A stretch of DNA of 64,000 bases from Apostichopus japonicus (GCF_037975245.1 NC_092583.1:12175764-12239763), one strand, 5' to 3'. Shown: positions 42,803 through 56,270, numbered from the stretch's first letter. Program-made: numbers and translations. The notes: generated by a model from the sequence alone, not told the origin.

Positions 42803-45800
42803 ATAATGATGATGATGATTTTTTCCCCATCTCATTTATTCATATATAATTCATGAAATACAGTACGTATGTTACATAATTCATACACGGACAATATAAT
42901 GTATACAGTATAATATACACGAAAAATTAATTTTCCAATTCATCAATGCAATGAGCAAGACTTTGTTGCAATGCTTTATAGTTATTTCTGCAAGACTTTG
43001 AAGTTCTATTCTTGAAAGCAATGTGTTTCTCAACTTTTTAATGAACTTCATTTTTTGGGAAAAATGTTGCAATCTGGCATGTTTTTGTTCAGTTAACAAT
43101 CAAAGACATAATATTTACAATACAGTACAAATTATTGGACATCGACCAAAGAAAATATCTCTTTTCGAAAATATAAACTGCCGCCTTAAAAAACCTTTGC
43201 TCACAGTCTAAAAGAAAACTAGAAGTGACATGAGAGGACCAGAACAAGTGTTTTATGGTCTCAGCATGAATATGACAGAAAGTACAAAGAGGGCTATCAA
43301 CTTTCCCCATTAAATAAAGCAGTTTATTCGTTCCTAAAATACGATGAATAAACTTACATTGAAAGTACTTAACATTAGCCTCTGAAGCGGTGCAAAATGG
43401 CATTTGGAAAATAATAGCCCAATCATTCTGATTTAAATTAAAATTAAGATCCCACTTAGCACAGGCTTTAAGTGGGCTGGTGATGCCAGCAATTAACAGA
43501 GGGTAGACTATACGGGAAAGCTTAACTGCTTAAGAGCTTATAGAATTAATTAAATGGCTCGTGTCATTCGACCCCGTAGAATGGATAGAGTTAATCCAGT
43601 CTTAATGGACTGCTGACAATAATCCGTAAAATCTAGTGAATGGATAATTAAGAACATTACATTTTTAATGAACATGTCATAGGACAATTTCTTTCCGTCA
43701 GGATCAAAGAGATCTTTGATAAAGGTGACACCCACATTATGAAGCCTTATACCATAAACAATTGAATTATCTATTTTAATGTGGGAATTATTCCAAAGTA
43801 TCTGATTTCCATAGTTATCCTGTGGAACATTGAAAGTGGCTTTACTCCAAGCTATTCAAATGTCCTTAATAAAATTATTATCAATACAGTTAACATCCTT
43901 GGCATAAAATTACAATGAAAAATGATATCTTTTCCAAACTGGGAAAGAAAATGATGAAAAAAAAGTTTCCAATAACCAATATTGTTAGTATCTTGTACCT
44001 CTACACCAAGAGGCTTTTAATGCGTAGGCAAAGCTTTGAATATGAATTACCTTGAATCCCCCCAGTTGTCGATAGTATTCAACATTGTATTTCTCTTAAC
44101 TTTATCTGGGTTGCCATTCCAAATGAAATAAAAAATGGTACTCTGCACGTTCTTGAAGAAGTCAGTCGGAGGGTTTGGAAGAACTGGAAAAAAAAGAAAT
44201 ACAAGCTGACTATGGCCATAAGTTTTAACGATGGTGTTTCTACAAATGGGGTAAGGTTCCTACCACTCCAAATTCTAAGCTGTTTTTTTCAGCCTAGAGA
44301 GTTTCTGCAAATAATTAAGAAGAAATAACTCGTTTCCGTCATGGGTGAAATTTATTCCTAAAACTTTGATAGGACCATTAGTAATCGTAATGTTCATATC
44401 ACCAATAAAAACTGGATGATTATTCACTAATGGACCAAGTGGGAAAAGATGAGATTTGCTGTAGTTAACACTAAGACCAGACGCAGAGGTAAAGCTATCA
44501 AGAACATTATTTAATCTAATTAACGACGTACGACTACCATCTAGAAAGAAGGTTGTGTCGTCTGCATATTGCAAAATTTTAATTCCATGTCCTAAAATAT
44601 TAAGTCCTTTGATAATAGAGTCACACAAAAAATCCCTAGCAAGAATATCAGCAACAAGTATAAAAAGATAAGGACTGAGAGGGCACCCTTGCCTTTCTCC
44701 TCTTTCAATAGGAAAGAAGCCCTTCGAATGACCGTTATTTAATACACATGCGGTACTACCAGTGTACAGAGTACTAATCCAAGTACAGAAGCTATCACCA
44801 AATTTAAAATAGAGCAAAGTACGGTCAATAAAGTTCCATATGACACGGTCGAAAGCCTTCTCAAAATCAACAAAGAAAGGAAAACCAGGGTTATTAAACT
44901 TATTTGTGTAATTAATAAAATCCAATACCAAACGGATATTTTCTCCAATAAAACGATTTCTAATAAAAACCTGTTTGGTTGTCCCCAACAATATCGAAAC
45001 TAACCTGCTTCAGTCGGTTAGCCAAAGACTTGGCACAAATTGAATAATCAGTATTCAAAAGGCTAATCTGTCTATAGTTACTCAGCTGTTCATGATCTTT
45101 ATCCGGTTTACGAATTAGAGTAATTATACCCCTGTTTGGCTCCGGAGATAAACAGTGACGGTTGTAAGCAAAATTGAAAGATTCAACGACATACTTCCCT
45201 AAAACAGGCCAGAAGTGATTATAGAAATCATTTTGAAAACCCGTCGGTGGGTGCCAGGAGACTTCCCATTCGGCATAGAAAATAAAGCCTGATAACATTC
45301 CTCAAGTGTGAGTATGCCGTTATAGGGGTCAATATTGATATCAAGTGAAATCAGGGAGGTCAGAGATGAAGTCATGGTAAAAAAAGGAAATTGAAATCCC
45401 CTCCCAAGATAACAGTATTACACTCAAAGGTCCCAATAAAACGAGAGACATTACTATAGAAAGAAGGATTATCAAGATTAGGACCATAAGTACACACGAG
45501 GGTAAACTACGACAATCAATATAAACATCTGCGATTAAACATCTACCAAAACGATCAGAATGAACTTTGGCAGAAACGGGAGGCTTAAAGAAAATGGCGA
45601 CACCTTTACTTGAAGTAGTACCGTGGGAAAAATAATACTACCACCCGACTAATTTTTCCAATAACTCTCATCCTTAATAGAACTATGGGTTTCCTGGGCA
45701 TAGATAATATCGAAATTGTGTCTATAAAAATAGGTGAATTGTGATCTACGTTGTTTAACTTGCCTATAAGCCCACGTACATGATAAGAGCAAATTTTAAT

Positions 45801-48800
45801 ATGACTCGTGAGTTATGGCCTAATACTTATAAACAAAACAATTGAGATGTTCCACCAATCCACAAAATACAAAATACCATCTATAGAACACTAATACACA
45901 AAACAAAAACTCAACAAAGAATGAATTCCTTCGAGCATCCGTCAAAAGGACTGTCAAGCTCAAGGGTTTCTTCCTAATGTGTTCCCATCGTGGGATAGTG
46001 ACAATTCCCGGTGATGCTAATCACCGCGAAATATGGGCTAACATCAAATGTTGTAGTATCCAATCACTGCGCCGTACACCTGTAGGGAGAAGTCGCTTTT
46101 ACTCAACCTTAAAATGCCTGCTATTACTTTCTTGCCAAAGGCCACCAGAAAATCGAAGGCGGTCCCCCTTTGGTAGAGATCTTGCACTTGGGGTTTCCAT
46201 CTCCCTTTCTCTTTAATATCTACTTGGGTTAGGTCGTCCACAAGGTAGTATTGCTTATTCACGAGGCTTTTGGGCATGCTTTGTTATAGTAACTTTGTCT
46301 TGATAGAATGAACATTTCACCAGGATGTCTGGATTCCTCCCCGGAGTTGGTTTATCGTCCCGATGTGCCCTTTCGATTTTGCAATCTCTTACGCCAGCCT
46401 CCGCGAAAAATTGTAGTTGTAATTTGGCAGCAAGCTACTCCATCCTGAGAGTTAACCCCAATAATCCTGATGTTGTTCCGTCTTGAGAACCTCTCCTGTT
46501 TGTTGATAAGGGTGTCGTGATTTCTGGATACCTCCTCAAGTGTGATCACTTTTCCTTCAAGAGAAGAGCATTTCTCCTTCAAGGCAGCGTTCTCGTTACG
46601 TAATTCAGATATTGAATGCCATAAATCTAAGATGGCTTTGTTGAATTCGACTTGAATGGAGTTAGGCCCACGCACAAATGTCCTACGTAGTCTGTATCTA
46701 CATTCTCATTAACATCTTGTGCAAAATCCTCCTCTGTGTCTGAGTCCACGTCAACACGTAATGGGTTGGGTTGGCTTAGCGACGTTAGGCTGGAAGTTAG
46801 CCTAAGCTGTCATGCAGAGTCGTCGACAATTTTACGATTTACGCTACCTTTTTGTCGTCCTCGTGGTATTTTTTGCTCAGTTCACACGGATAGTGCAATA
46901 AGAACAGAATATACTACACAATCGAGTATAGCGGAATATTTTCGCAGGATTTCTAAAGCAAAATACACGGAGACCGGTAAGCCGAGGTACTTGTCACGTT
47001 GACATCACTGGCTCGTAAGCAGATCAATCCATTAATATTATTCAGGGGCGTATCCAGGGGGGGGGGCGCAACAGGCGCGCGCCCCCCCTATTGGCCGTCA
47101 CCAAAAAAAAAAAAAAGTTTAGCAAAAAAAAAAAACAAAAAAAAAATGATGACGATCTTTATGTGAGATGTCGGTGATCGCTCAACCCCCCCCCCCCCCC
47201 TCCCGTATGCTTTATTTTTTGTTTGCCAAGAAAAGGTTCTGGCGAAGTTCGGCGGCATAATAGTTTTAGAAACATAGATGGTAATTGTGTTTGTATTATC
47301 ACTATCAACACTAAATGACATGCCAGCCATACTAAATTGTGCATTTTGTGTCCATATTTACTGGAAATGTTGCTTATTATTAAGGTCGAAAAATGGATCA
47401 CATATGGCCATGGGCGGCGATCCTGGGTGGAGGGGGGATATATCCCCCATGAAAATGGGTGGAGGGGATGTAATGCACCATATCCCCCCCCCACCAAATG
47501 CCAGGGATATATGCACCCTCATAGTATTCATATAGGCCCTATAGTAGGCCTACACACGTACATGTTCCCTCGAACAGCTGAGAATCTCATGTAACCAGGG
47601 TAATGCTTAATACACGTTTCACCTGGATGCCCTAGCAATCGGTACCTAGGAATGTAACTATGTGCAATTGTGTATTGCATGTGTATAGGCCTATAATAGC
47701 CTGCATGAGGCCATTTTCTTCATCGAATAATATAACAGAGCTCTCGAACATTCTAACGTTGCGCCTGAAACAAGATTGACAGGGGCAATTTTCCCCAAAA
47801 AACACCCGAAATTAAAAAAAAAAAAGTATTTTGGATCCTGATTATGAGATATTTCGGACATGACATCCCTATTTTAAAGTTGGGTATATGCGGCATGGAA
47901 ACCTCGGGAAGTGCCGTTTCCGGCCATCTAGAGGGTTTGTTAATCCCAAAATGTTCTTGTACGCTTCGCGCCAACCCATGGTGGCGCTACGCTTAGATAG
48001 TCAACAAGGTCATACCCCCCCCCCCCCCCCACTCGGAAGTACGGATCGCCGCCCATGCATATGACACCATTTTGCATTTCAGCCCTTCTTTGAAAGCAAA
48101 ATTGTACACCCCTCTCCTTAGACCCATCCCCCAGGACGGCGATCATTCATGCCTGGCGCCCCCCCTATTGGAAAATCCTGGATACGCCCCTGTTATTACT
48201 ATTATTATTTTTTTATTATTATTATTATTAAATCAAAGACTGTTAAGTTACTTACGTTGTGGTGATTTCTGAAATGCCATGTGGAAACACAAGCTGAATA
48301 TGAAATGATATGAAAAACTGTAGGACAAATGTTATTTAGCAGAGTTAAGTCAGACAAACAAATGAATCAGGTGGGACAAGGTGTCCCCATCAAGGAACTT
48401 ATGGAAAACAAATATTAAGATCTCGGCCCTTGAACATAAAACCATTGAGATGTGATATACAGGGTCGAGAGGATGGGCATGGGAGGGGGAGGGAGAGGTC
48501 GGGAAGGGGATGAGGGGGAATTAGTGGTTATTGTAAAGTTCTCTTTACTCTACAACGTGGATAAATCTAGTATTAAACACAATTTCTTTTTGCTTTTAAC
48601 CTCAAGGGTGGATTAATAACTTTCTTAGTTGGCATGCCTGGGTACCATTGAGCCGTTTGTCTTACACGGTCTATCTCATTCATCTTATTGTATTTCGGAC
48701 ATTCATCGGCAATCTAGGACAGCCATTTTATACTACTACTCTTGTTTTGGTAAGTATCAGTGGTATTGTCCAACTTCACCAACCATACTCTTTTCTCTTT

Positions 48801-50696
48801 CTTTGTAACCTCCTAAAAATGCAATAGCAACACTTTTAGAGAGACAGATCGTTTAAATAAGGACTTTAGCACAACGAATCCCCATTTCTTCCAGTTTGGC
48901 AAGGAACTCTCTTGCTGATGTTCGTGAGAGCGTGGTGGTCAAGCGGTTAAGGCAGTTGATTTATGATCTATGGTTTACAGGTTCGAATCCTGGCCAGATC
49001 ATTACGTTGTGTCCTTGGGCAAGGCACTTTTTATCTCCTCTCTTCACCCAGGTGTATAAATGGGGACTTGCGAGGTAACTTGTAAATATAGTTCTCTGCG
49101 CCGGTTTGTGGCTGCACCCTATGGGAAATCTCCCGGAGGACGCGTAGAGACACACTTTGGTGTGTGGGTGTGACAAGTAACCAATGACCAGGGGTTACGT
49201 GTTGCTAAGTCGTGGGAGGGGAATTGGCCTCAAATTTGACTGTAAACCTTAAACTTTGTTTGTTTTTGTCTGCCAAACGCTAGTCTGTTTCTTTACTGTT
49301 TCAATTTTGTTGACATCGTCCTCCGCCATCTCTTTTCACAGATTTGTTAAAATTCAAGGTCAAAACAAATTACTTTGCCTCCAAATTGCAGCACATGATA
49401 ATAAAAAGTCAATTTCTGGGGAGTCATGACCAACCATTAAAAATCCATGACAGTGAAATTGGTTACTTTTTGAAAGACTATAACTGTCTCATTTTAAGGA
49501 CAATACTTTGAGAGTTGGCGATGAAATGAATGCCGTAAGTGACCATTATTTAACTTTCCTAGTAATATTTGTTCTCAAAGAACAAGAAGAAAAGAAACGA
49601 AACAGAAAGAATAAACGCAAGAGAGATGAAGGAATATGTTTATAATAATAATAATTATGTAAAGGATATGTAAGTTAATGTTATCTATATGTAATATTAA
49701 TTATACGGTCTTGGTTAATTATGTGTACTATTAATTAAGTAAATATAAAGAGAAGAGCAGTGTAACGAAACAAGTAATTAGAAATTAATCAGATATAGGA
49801 TTGCACCCAATTTTTGAATCACAGTTAATGTCTCAATGTGTTTTGCCAAATTTTAACTTAAAGCTTAAAGCTCAGTGAAAATAACACCGTTCTATGAAAT
49901 TTTCATATTAATAACATTAATTTTTTATTGAGTTATCTGTCGTTACACATTTTGAGCTGAATAAAATTCGCCAGATTTTTTAACCAGTCCGTAGATTCTA
50001 CAAACTACATTCAATATTTGCAAGCCCTTCCAAACAGATCATGCGCCAATCAAATCTCTCTGTTTTGTTAACGAGCGTTGGGCTTGTGTGCTAGCCTGTG
50101 TTAGGTCCATTCTCTTGAATAGTATATATCTTTCTTTCGGTCTTTACCGATGTAGCTTGCGAAATTGTGTCATTTCCTTCCATTGGAATGAATAAACAGG
50201 TGTTTTCAGACGTTTCCTCCGTGAAATTGGGTAAAAAAAGTGGACTATATCAGTATATATAGGTTACATTTGTGTAAAGACCATGCTGATATGGGCGGTC
50301 GCAGTGATTTTACGGTAAATCGTTCGCGCCAGAAGGGCATCAGAAAATAAATATCTTTATTTCGATTGCGACAACTTTTCTCCATTAAACCCACCTGGTC
50401 AGATTGCATTTAGAATAAGAAATATTGAATCTGCTTTCAAAGTTTGTTTTCCAAAAATCATCAACAAACACACATTGAGACTTTAACCTATTGAATGTAA
50501 ACCACAGTCCGTTTGATTTAATTAATTCACCCATTAATTAATTAATGGTAAATTTCTTCTATTTTGCTTCTTCGTGTTACAGATTTTCAACTATGTAGCA
50601 GTGACGTGTGTATCGTTCATGTTTGCAGCTTTTCTTTATCTCTCCGTGGAACTTCCAGTGGCCAATTTAGAGCAAAAGTTTTTGCCAAGGCCATGA
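32809..50696 (+). CDS. NRF-6-like multi-pass acyltransferase, gene 2 (15 exons, 685 aa)
   Basis: Exons: 32809-33022, 33560-33702, 34247-34340, 34679-34784, 35144-35352, 36302-36487, 36861-36957, 37692-37784, 38067-38229, 39279-39358, 39910-40023, 41102-41231, 42375-42546, 48607-48749, 50583-50696. Every exon has the same length as in gene 1 and all junctions are in frame, so it looks intact. The acyltransferase motifs (LHGIR with downstream His, [32 protein letters not shown]) are unchanged. Amino-acid differences cluster in exon 1 ([19 protein letters not shown] in the signal peptide). Only a handful lie elsewhere, for example F to L in the first helix, AID to AFD and EEKEA to EETEA in the acidic loop, and AQSLG to APSLG in exon 13. 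The exon 4 donor is consensus GTAAGG. Confidence 0.9.
33298..33350 (+). CDS. Candidate alternative last exon of gene 2
   Basis: Same position, phase and sequence as the candidate in gene 1, with acceptor GGGCATATTTTCAG. It encodes the same hydrophobic tail ending CMLRA. Confidence 0.3.
33811..34190. repeat. (TA)n tracts interrupted by a SINE, gene 2 intron 2
   Basis: Two long TA arrays (about 33811-33860 and 34076-34190) flank the private SINE, which appears to have inserted into a single TA array. Gene 1 intron 2 has only short TA tracts. Confidence 0.85.
33884..34050 (-). mobile_element. tRNA-derived SINE private to unit 2, minus strand
   Basis: On the minus strand it reads A-box sequence CTTTGGTCGAGTGGCACGG, B box CAGGGTTCGATTC, then GATGAGTCCCAAAAGGACG and GAAACCGGTCGGGAAGTGG. 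It is absent at the same place in units 1 and 3, so it arrived after those units separated. It is a different family from the other two SINEs. Confidence 0.7.
34945..35030. repeat. (TA)n microsatellite, gene 2 intron 4
   Basis: Shorter counterpart of 8906-9020. Confidence 0.85.
36240..36289 (+). repeat. (CTTT)n microsatellite at the exon 6 acceptor of gene 2
   Basis: Counterpart of 10223-10268 with about one more unit, again immediately upstream of the exon 6 acceptor. Confidence 0.85.
37118..37412 (+). repeat. Long pyrimidine-rich tract in gene 2 intron 7
   Basis: Near-identical counterpart of 11096-11390. Confidence 0.8.
38586..39225 (+). repeat. Degenerate tandem repeat filling gene 2 intron 9
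   Basis: Counterpart of 12566-13195 with the same decayed units and slightly different poly-G lengths. Confidence 0.6.
39413..39513 (+). mobile_element. Truncated tRNA-derived SINE, family 1, gene 2 intron 10
   Basis: Same element and same truncation as at 13385-13485, so the insertion predates the duplication. Confidence 0.7.
39573..39836 (-). mobile_element. tRNA-derived SINE, family 2, minus strand, gene 2 intron 10
   Basis: Near-identical counterpart of 13545-13808 at the same place in gene 2. Confidence 0.6.
42694..42819 (+). repeat. (ATG)n microsatellite, about 125 bp, gene 2 intron 13
   Basis: Same location as the gene 1 array but about a quarter of the length, with the same flanks. 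Confidence 0.97.
42881..45790 (-). pseudogene. L1/Tx1-like LINE ORF2 relic, unit 2
   Basis: Orthologous copy of the relic at 17226-20140. Here the RT frame is less broken: 44275-44991 is open for 238 codons and spans [42 protein letters not shown] and QYADDTTFF in one frame. The unit 1 copy has lost this continuity by a small deletion near 18980. Endonuclease and C-terminal parts are still disrupted. Confidence 0.85.
46044..46675 (-). pseudogene. L1/Tx1-like LINE ORF1 relic, unit 2
   Basis: Counterpart of 20396-21027 with the same coiled coil, [11 protein letters not shown] motif and frameshifts; one visible change is VIRLEE to VITLEE. Confidence 0.75.
47043..48192. mobile_element. hAT-type MITE, unit 2 intron 13
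   Basis: Same insertion as 21395-22539 with identical termini; differs mainly in poly-C and poly-G run lengths. It was present before the duplication. Confidence 0.85.
48926..49265 (+). mobile_element. Full-length tRNA-derived SINE, family 2, gene 2 intron 14
   Basis: Near-identical counterpart of 23273-23612 at the same site. Confidence 0.8.
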
Positions 50697-51285
50697 GCTA
50701 TTGTAAGCTATTTCATATTTCTCAGAACAAATAACCGATACTACCATCAGAACATCGTGACGATATTACAACTGAGCTGTCGAACTTTAAAGTAAAGTTG
50801 AGCGTACGTGGCTATACACCAAATGAAATGTTTCAAATGAGACGCATAGATGTCAAGTACTGTAACGTGATAACCTGATAGTATTAAGCACTCCGTGGGG
50901 TTTTATTATTTTTTAAGGATCAACATAATTCTATATACAAATCATGAACAGAAAACTGCCTAAGATATTAAACAACTAAAATCTTAATTTTACGATTAAT
51001 CTGAAACAATACATGGGTGAATATAACGCAGTTGAAAGACATATTTAAAGCACTTAAACAAACAAAGCACAATACGAGTAAACAAGAACTAAATGATGGG
51101 AATAAAAAGTACAAAACAATAGATTTAACATTGCTGGGGAAAAGATTTATTTTAGAAACGGTTCAAATTTCCATTTCCATTTCCTGCTATTAATTGTTTT
51201 CATATATCTATAAAAGGCACTGGTGGCAAGTTTGAAATAATATATTGCACTGATATTACATAAATGAGTTCTTAACAGTAGTAAG

Positions 51286-51291
51286 AATAAA
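51286..51291 (+). promoter_or_regulatory. Candidate polyadenylation signal, gene 2
   Basis: AATAAA at the position equivalent to 25633 in unit 1, about 590 nt after the gene 2 stop codon. Confidence 0.4.
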
Positions 51292-52019
51292 CACCATCTT
51301 CCTGATTGCACATGAAAACTTAACTAAACCTCTGCCCTCTCAACCCCCCTCCCCACCCCCACCCCAAACCTATTGCATTTTACAATTTACCATCATCCTG
51401 TAGTTTGCCATTTGTATATTGTTTATTATGTTGTTGTTTGTCTAGTCCACAAGTGGACACGAATCTTAGGTTTATTGATTTATCATAAATTTATTAAGAT
51501 GATTTTAACAGAAATATCTTTTCTCTGTAAATGCAGACATCTTACCATTCATAACTTTTGTTGTAATGACAAGAAAAAGAGAACAACAGATATTTTGTCG
51601 TCGTTTCTTCTTTGTTCTTTTCATTGTCTTCTGGTATACTTTTTTATCATGACTAATCATCAAGTTCCATTCGCAAAATATCCGACAACTTATTTCAAAA
51701 TGATTGTAATTAAAGTTACACTATAGTTGATTTTCACATATGGTGAAGCTACCGATCTGTATTTCAGATTCTGTTACCAAGATCTTGGCGCCTTCAGCCT
51801 CGCTCCTGATCCTGGGTACGTTCTATGAAAGAAGGAGTTAAAAACCAACAATCTTGTATCCAAATCATAGATATGACCCATCATGTTTATAATAGCTACC
51901 CCTCTCTTTCAAACAGTGCTCAAGTAATTGAAGCTATATGGATGACAGATTCTAGTTTCTGATCTTATCACCATCTACCTCACCCAAGGTCACTTGTCCG
52001 CAGGCTTGAACAGAGAAAT

Positions 52020-52340
52020 TCAAAACACTGTTAAAGTCAAGCTAACTGACCCAGCATTTCTAGTGAGCCCTATGATCTCAAAAGGTGCATCGTAAGATAT
52101 CCAAAGTGGGCGAGTGTCGGTGAAGTTCAAGATGGTGGTACGTACTTGGTTCAAGGTGTAACCGAACCGCATCTGTAATCTGACGTAAGTCTCGTGGTCA
52201 AAGAAGGAGGTAAAGTAAACCAAACTTTGACTCAGGATGTCCTGTTCGACAGTCTTGACGTTATTACAGAAAGCGTTCAAGTTATCACGATGACATTTTT
52301 GTTCAGACCGTCGATGTTGATACCTTAAAAAATAAAACAA
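52020..52340 (-). CDS. Orphan minus-strand reading frame, unit 2 (possible last exon)
   Basis: Counterpart of 26365-26685, same length and same terminus, with about 10% amino-acid change including loss of one cysteine (C to Y). Relaxed constraint is likely. Confidence 0.22.
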   Translation of the reverse strand: MFYFLRYQHRRSEQKCHRDNLNAFCNNVKTVEQDILSQSLVYFTSFFDHETYVRLQMRFGYTLNQVRTTILNFTDTRPLWISYDAPFEIIGLTRNAGSVSLTLTVF

Positions 52341-52947
52341 GATAGTAGATAATGTTTTTTAAAGGCCAGAAGTGTTGGCAGGATAATTAATACGAAGGAA
52401 TAACATTGAAAATATCTTAAAAATTGGATTGCAATGAATGAAAAGAGGTACTTTTTTAGTTTTCTTTTCTGTTTCAGCTGGACTATCATTTTGACACCCC
52501 CCCCCCATTTATCAGTGTTTACTTTCAAATCTATTTTGGTATAACTTGTTTGGTGAATTTGCCGTAAACCTGGTACAGATGGTTTGCAAGGTATTCTAAC
52601 CATGACGAACCACGGCTAATCATGGCTTTATTTAACTTTCTCCTGATTGGCTACCTCGTCGTGAATATTCAGGACTGCCCTCGTGTTCGGTCTGGTTAAG
52701 ATGTAGCGGAGTTCTAATACATCAGGAACATCTACGTGCAAAAAAGATGAAATATTAATTACCGAGGGATGAAGGCGGGACAAATGACACTTTCAAGCCA
52801 AAAATAAGAAATTTGAGATATGGTGAGGCAGGATGAGCTGACGTGACCATCTGGATTACAGAAGGCAGAGCACATACCAATCAAAATGGCTTAAACAAAT
52901 TCCAACCATCATTTCTACATAACACTTTATGGCAGATACAAAGGGGT

Positions 52948-54300
52948 TGTTATAACTGTGGAGAAAAGAACCATAACTCTGAAAGATGAAGCTTTGACCG
53001 CCCAATTTAGTGCAGATCATGTGGACGTCATGAATATAAGGAAAGGTTATGCTTCAACAACAATCCCATGTATTAGATTCTTGGCCAAATTGAGGATGCC
53101 GCTACATACGACCCCTGTCCTGGGATTACCCCTGACGACACCCATAATGAATCACAAAAAGTACTCCATGATAAACATCCGAATAGCACACACATTGATG
53201 TAAGTAAGAGTTTTAACTATGTTTTTAACCCCTTAGCAATGTTATATGACCACCACGAAATCAATAATGTCATCGAAATAGGTTTTATGAATATTCATCA
53301 CCTTTTAGCTAAGGTGGATCAATTGCATGCTATTATATATGACATAGTTATCATCGAGGACTTTAACATAACTCTATTAGGTGGTAGTAACAAAAGTGGA
53401 CTGTTACAAAGTCAGATACAGGTTGTAGTTATATTTAAGTGTTGTTGTCGGAGTGGGAAAGGAATCGGCAGACGAGAAAGTAGACGAAAGGGCAGTTACA
53501 TGTACAATGAGACACAGTAGAACTGTCCTTGTAATTACATGAAATTATACAACAACAAAAAACAACGTACCGGTACTAACAAACTTAGAACTTAAGTTAA
53601 CGCGCGCGCACAGGTACCTCCTTTTGGTAGAGTCCGGTGGTGTAGGGGTTGGTCCGGCCTATTGGTACGAGACTGGTTAATGCGTTTTCCACAGGTAAGT
53701 ATTTATAAAAGTCCAGGTAAGCAGGTTATTAATTCTGATTGATTACGATATAGACGTCGTTGCTGGGCAGAGTTACAGGAAACGGAAAGGGTTGTTATAA
53801 GAAAAAATCCAGTTAGGTTCACATGTTATGGCAAAAAGGAATAATTCAAACAGCAGCAGGCGAGGATCTGAGAGGCTGCATCACGGGAAAGAGGACTAGA
53901 GCCACCGTCGAACTGTTCGTTATATAGCGAGTTCAGCCGACCGTAACTGCACCTTGGTATTCAGCATGGCGTGGCTTGACAATAAAGGAATTTGGCCAAA
54001 TACTAAGAATGGTAAACATGGTATACATACAGACACAAACAAATTGACTTTGCATAACAGGACGCAGGATATGGAGAATTATGACTTGAAGCAAGTAATA
54101 AAGGTACCAACTAGAGAAACTAATTCATCGTGCACATTAATTGATCATATTTATACGACTAAAGAAAGTCGAATTGCCAATACTGAAGTTCCAAAAATTA
54201 AGTTTGAGTGACCATTACCCGATATATTTCACTTGGAAACACGCTCCCTCACACCAAACAACATCTAATAAGAAATTGCACGAAATATGAACTATCATGC
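52948..54300 (+). pseudogene. LINE relic with zinc-knuckle ORF1 and endonuclease pieces, unit 2
   Basis: Counterpart of 27363-28700. The zinc-knuckle block has the same stops. The endonuclease fragment is more continuous here (53954-54211, with VPTRETNSSCTLIDHIYTT). Confidence 0.6.
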
Positions 54301-54399
54301 GACAAATAAAATAGACGGTAAATGCGTTCAAGCATGACATAAGAAATTGTTCTTGACAATTTGTGTTTCAGGTAGCAGATGAAAATCGGTCGTTAGAAA

Positions 54400-56100
54400 A
54401 TTGGGGAAATATTTTTATTAATATTGTAAACAAGCATTCTCTTCAAGAAGAAAAAAGAGTCAAAATAAAATCCAGCCCAAAATCAACCCAATTGGTTAAA
54501 TGATCCAGAGACATATCGATTCTGGAGAAACAAAGTTGTAATTTTAATTCGATCGGCTAAACAAAGTTATTTTAGAGATTCTATTGCTAAGTATAAAGGC
54601 GATTCCAAAGCTTTTTGGCAACTTCTTAGAAACCTCGAGGATGATAAACCTCGTTTTTGTTTGAAGAATTGGAATTGGAGCAATTTCACTGCTTAATGTG
54701 TCTTATAAAATTGCATCTTCCTGCATTGCAAATCGTATGAAGGCAGTTCTTCCTAATATTATTTCTTTGAACCAAAGTGGCTTCCTCAAGGGTCAGTGTA
54801 TTGGTGAAAGCATTCGTACAGTGTATGAAAAAGTACATTCCATGGTTTTCCGTTTTGTGTGGAAAAGTAAACCAGACCGTATAATTCGAAGACAATTAAC
54901 ACAAGGATACCCCGATGGGGGATTGATAATGGTAGATTTTTGTAAACATTGTACAGCTCTTAAGATCTCTACTTTTGGTCGTTTGTTGAAGAACAAGAGC
55001 TCTAGTTTTGTCTGCTGTAATTTACGTAGGTACAATATAAGTATTGACTTTAATGATGGGGATTTTTATGTGAAGTTAGTGAGTTCAAAAATCTGTAATC
55101 CTTTTTGGAAGAACCTTTTTGAAACTACACAAAATTTTCTTCATGGTGTTTCTTTACTATTTACAATGATACTACTATATTAACATTGCCAATTTGGAAT
55201 AGCAGTTTATTTAATGTTGGAAATAGCCCAGTATATTACAAGCGTTGGTATGACAAGAGTATACGTTTTATTGGCGATTTGATTATACTTTTGATAATTT
55301 TACTCAAGAGTTTAACATATCAACCATTTTTTGGAGTATTATGGTATTATCAGCTCTATTAAGGAAAAATGGTTATCCAATGATACAATTTTAAGGGTTA
55401 TTTTTCCTAATAATAGTTATATAAATACTCTGCATGTAAGTGGTTCTTTTTGTTCTGAAGCAGTTTACAATAGATTGTTGGAGTTTTCAGGTTATGAGCA
55501 CAAATCCTACATTAAGTGGTGCCAGACTATTGATATCAGTAAAAAGGATTGGTCTTTTTATTGTTTTGTCCCTCTTCGGTGTTCGAGTGACGTTAAACTG
55601 AGATGGTTTCAATATAGACTGTTGCATAGGATTATTCCAACTATAAGTATTTGCATTTAATAAAAGTTATCACTTCTGATAATTGTAACTTTTTTCAAGA
55701 ATATACTGAAACCATTGAACATTTATTTTATGATTCTCACTCGGCTAAGATTTGGAATAATCTAATTTTACTCCAATTTTAATCCAATTTTACTTAATAA
55801 TGCAGGTTTGAATATAATAGTTAAAGATATCTCCATAGTGTTATTTGATGCAAAGTTCGCTCGTGAATTAAATTTCATTATTATATTAATCAAAAGTGAC
55901 ATTTTCAATTGCAACAAAAGATAATCTCAAGGCAAAATAAATTACTATTGTATTTGAAAGAAAATTTCGGGGTACAAAAGAATATTTTAATTAGAAATAT
56001 GAAAGGTGCAGAGTGAGAAAAAAGTCTCAGAGAGACTGACTTCGACAAATTGATCCAAGATTTTGCAAGGGTCAAGTCTCGTAAAGTGTCTGGTCTGTAA
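54400..56100 (+). pseudogene. LINE RT and C-terminal relic, unit 2
   Basis: Counterpart of 28860-30240, about 300 bp longer, retaining a zinc-binding C-terminal stretch (LRWFQYRLLHRIIPT, then ETIEHLFYDSHSAKIW) around 55560-55760. The same internal RT deletion is present, so that deletion predates the duplication; unit 1 lost the C-terminal stretch afterwards. Confidence 0.65.
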
Positions 56101-56142
56101 ATATATGTACTGTGCTATATCCATGTTATGATTGATCATGAT

Positions 56143-56270
56143 TGCTCATTTGTACTGAGAGATGTGGTAGCAACCTGTTAATTTACATACGGTAGGGGTG
56201 GTAGCAATATGTTCATTTGTACTGAGAGATGTGGTAGCAACCTGTTTACTTGAACTGAAAATTGGTCAGG
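56143..56270 (+). repeat. Three-copy minisatellite before the unit 2/3 junction
   Basis: Counterpart of 30283-30410 with the same three units. Confidence 0.6.
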
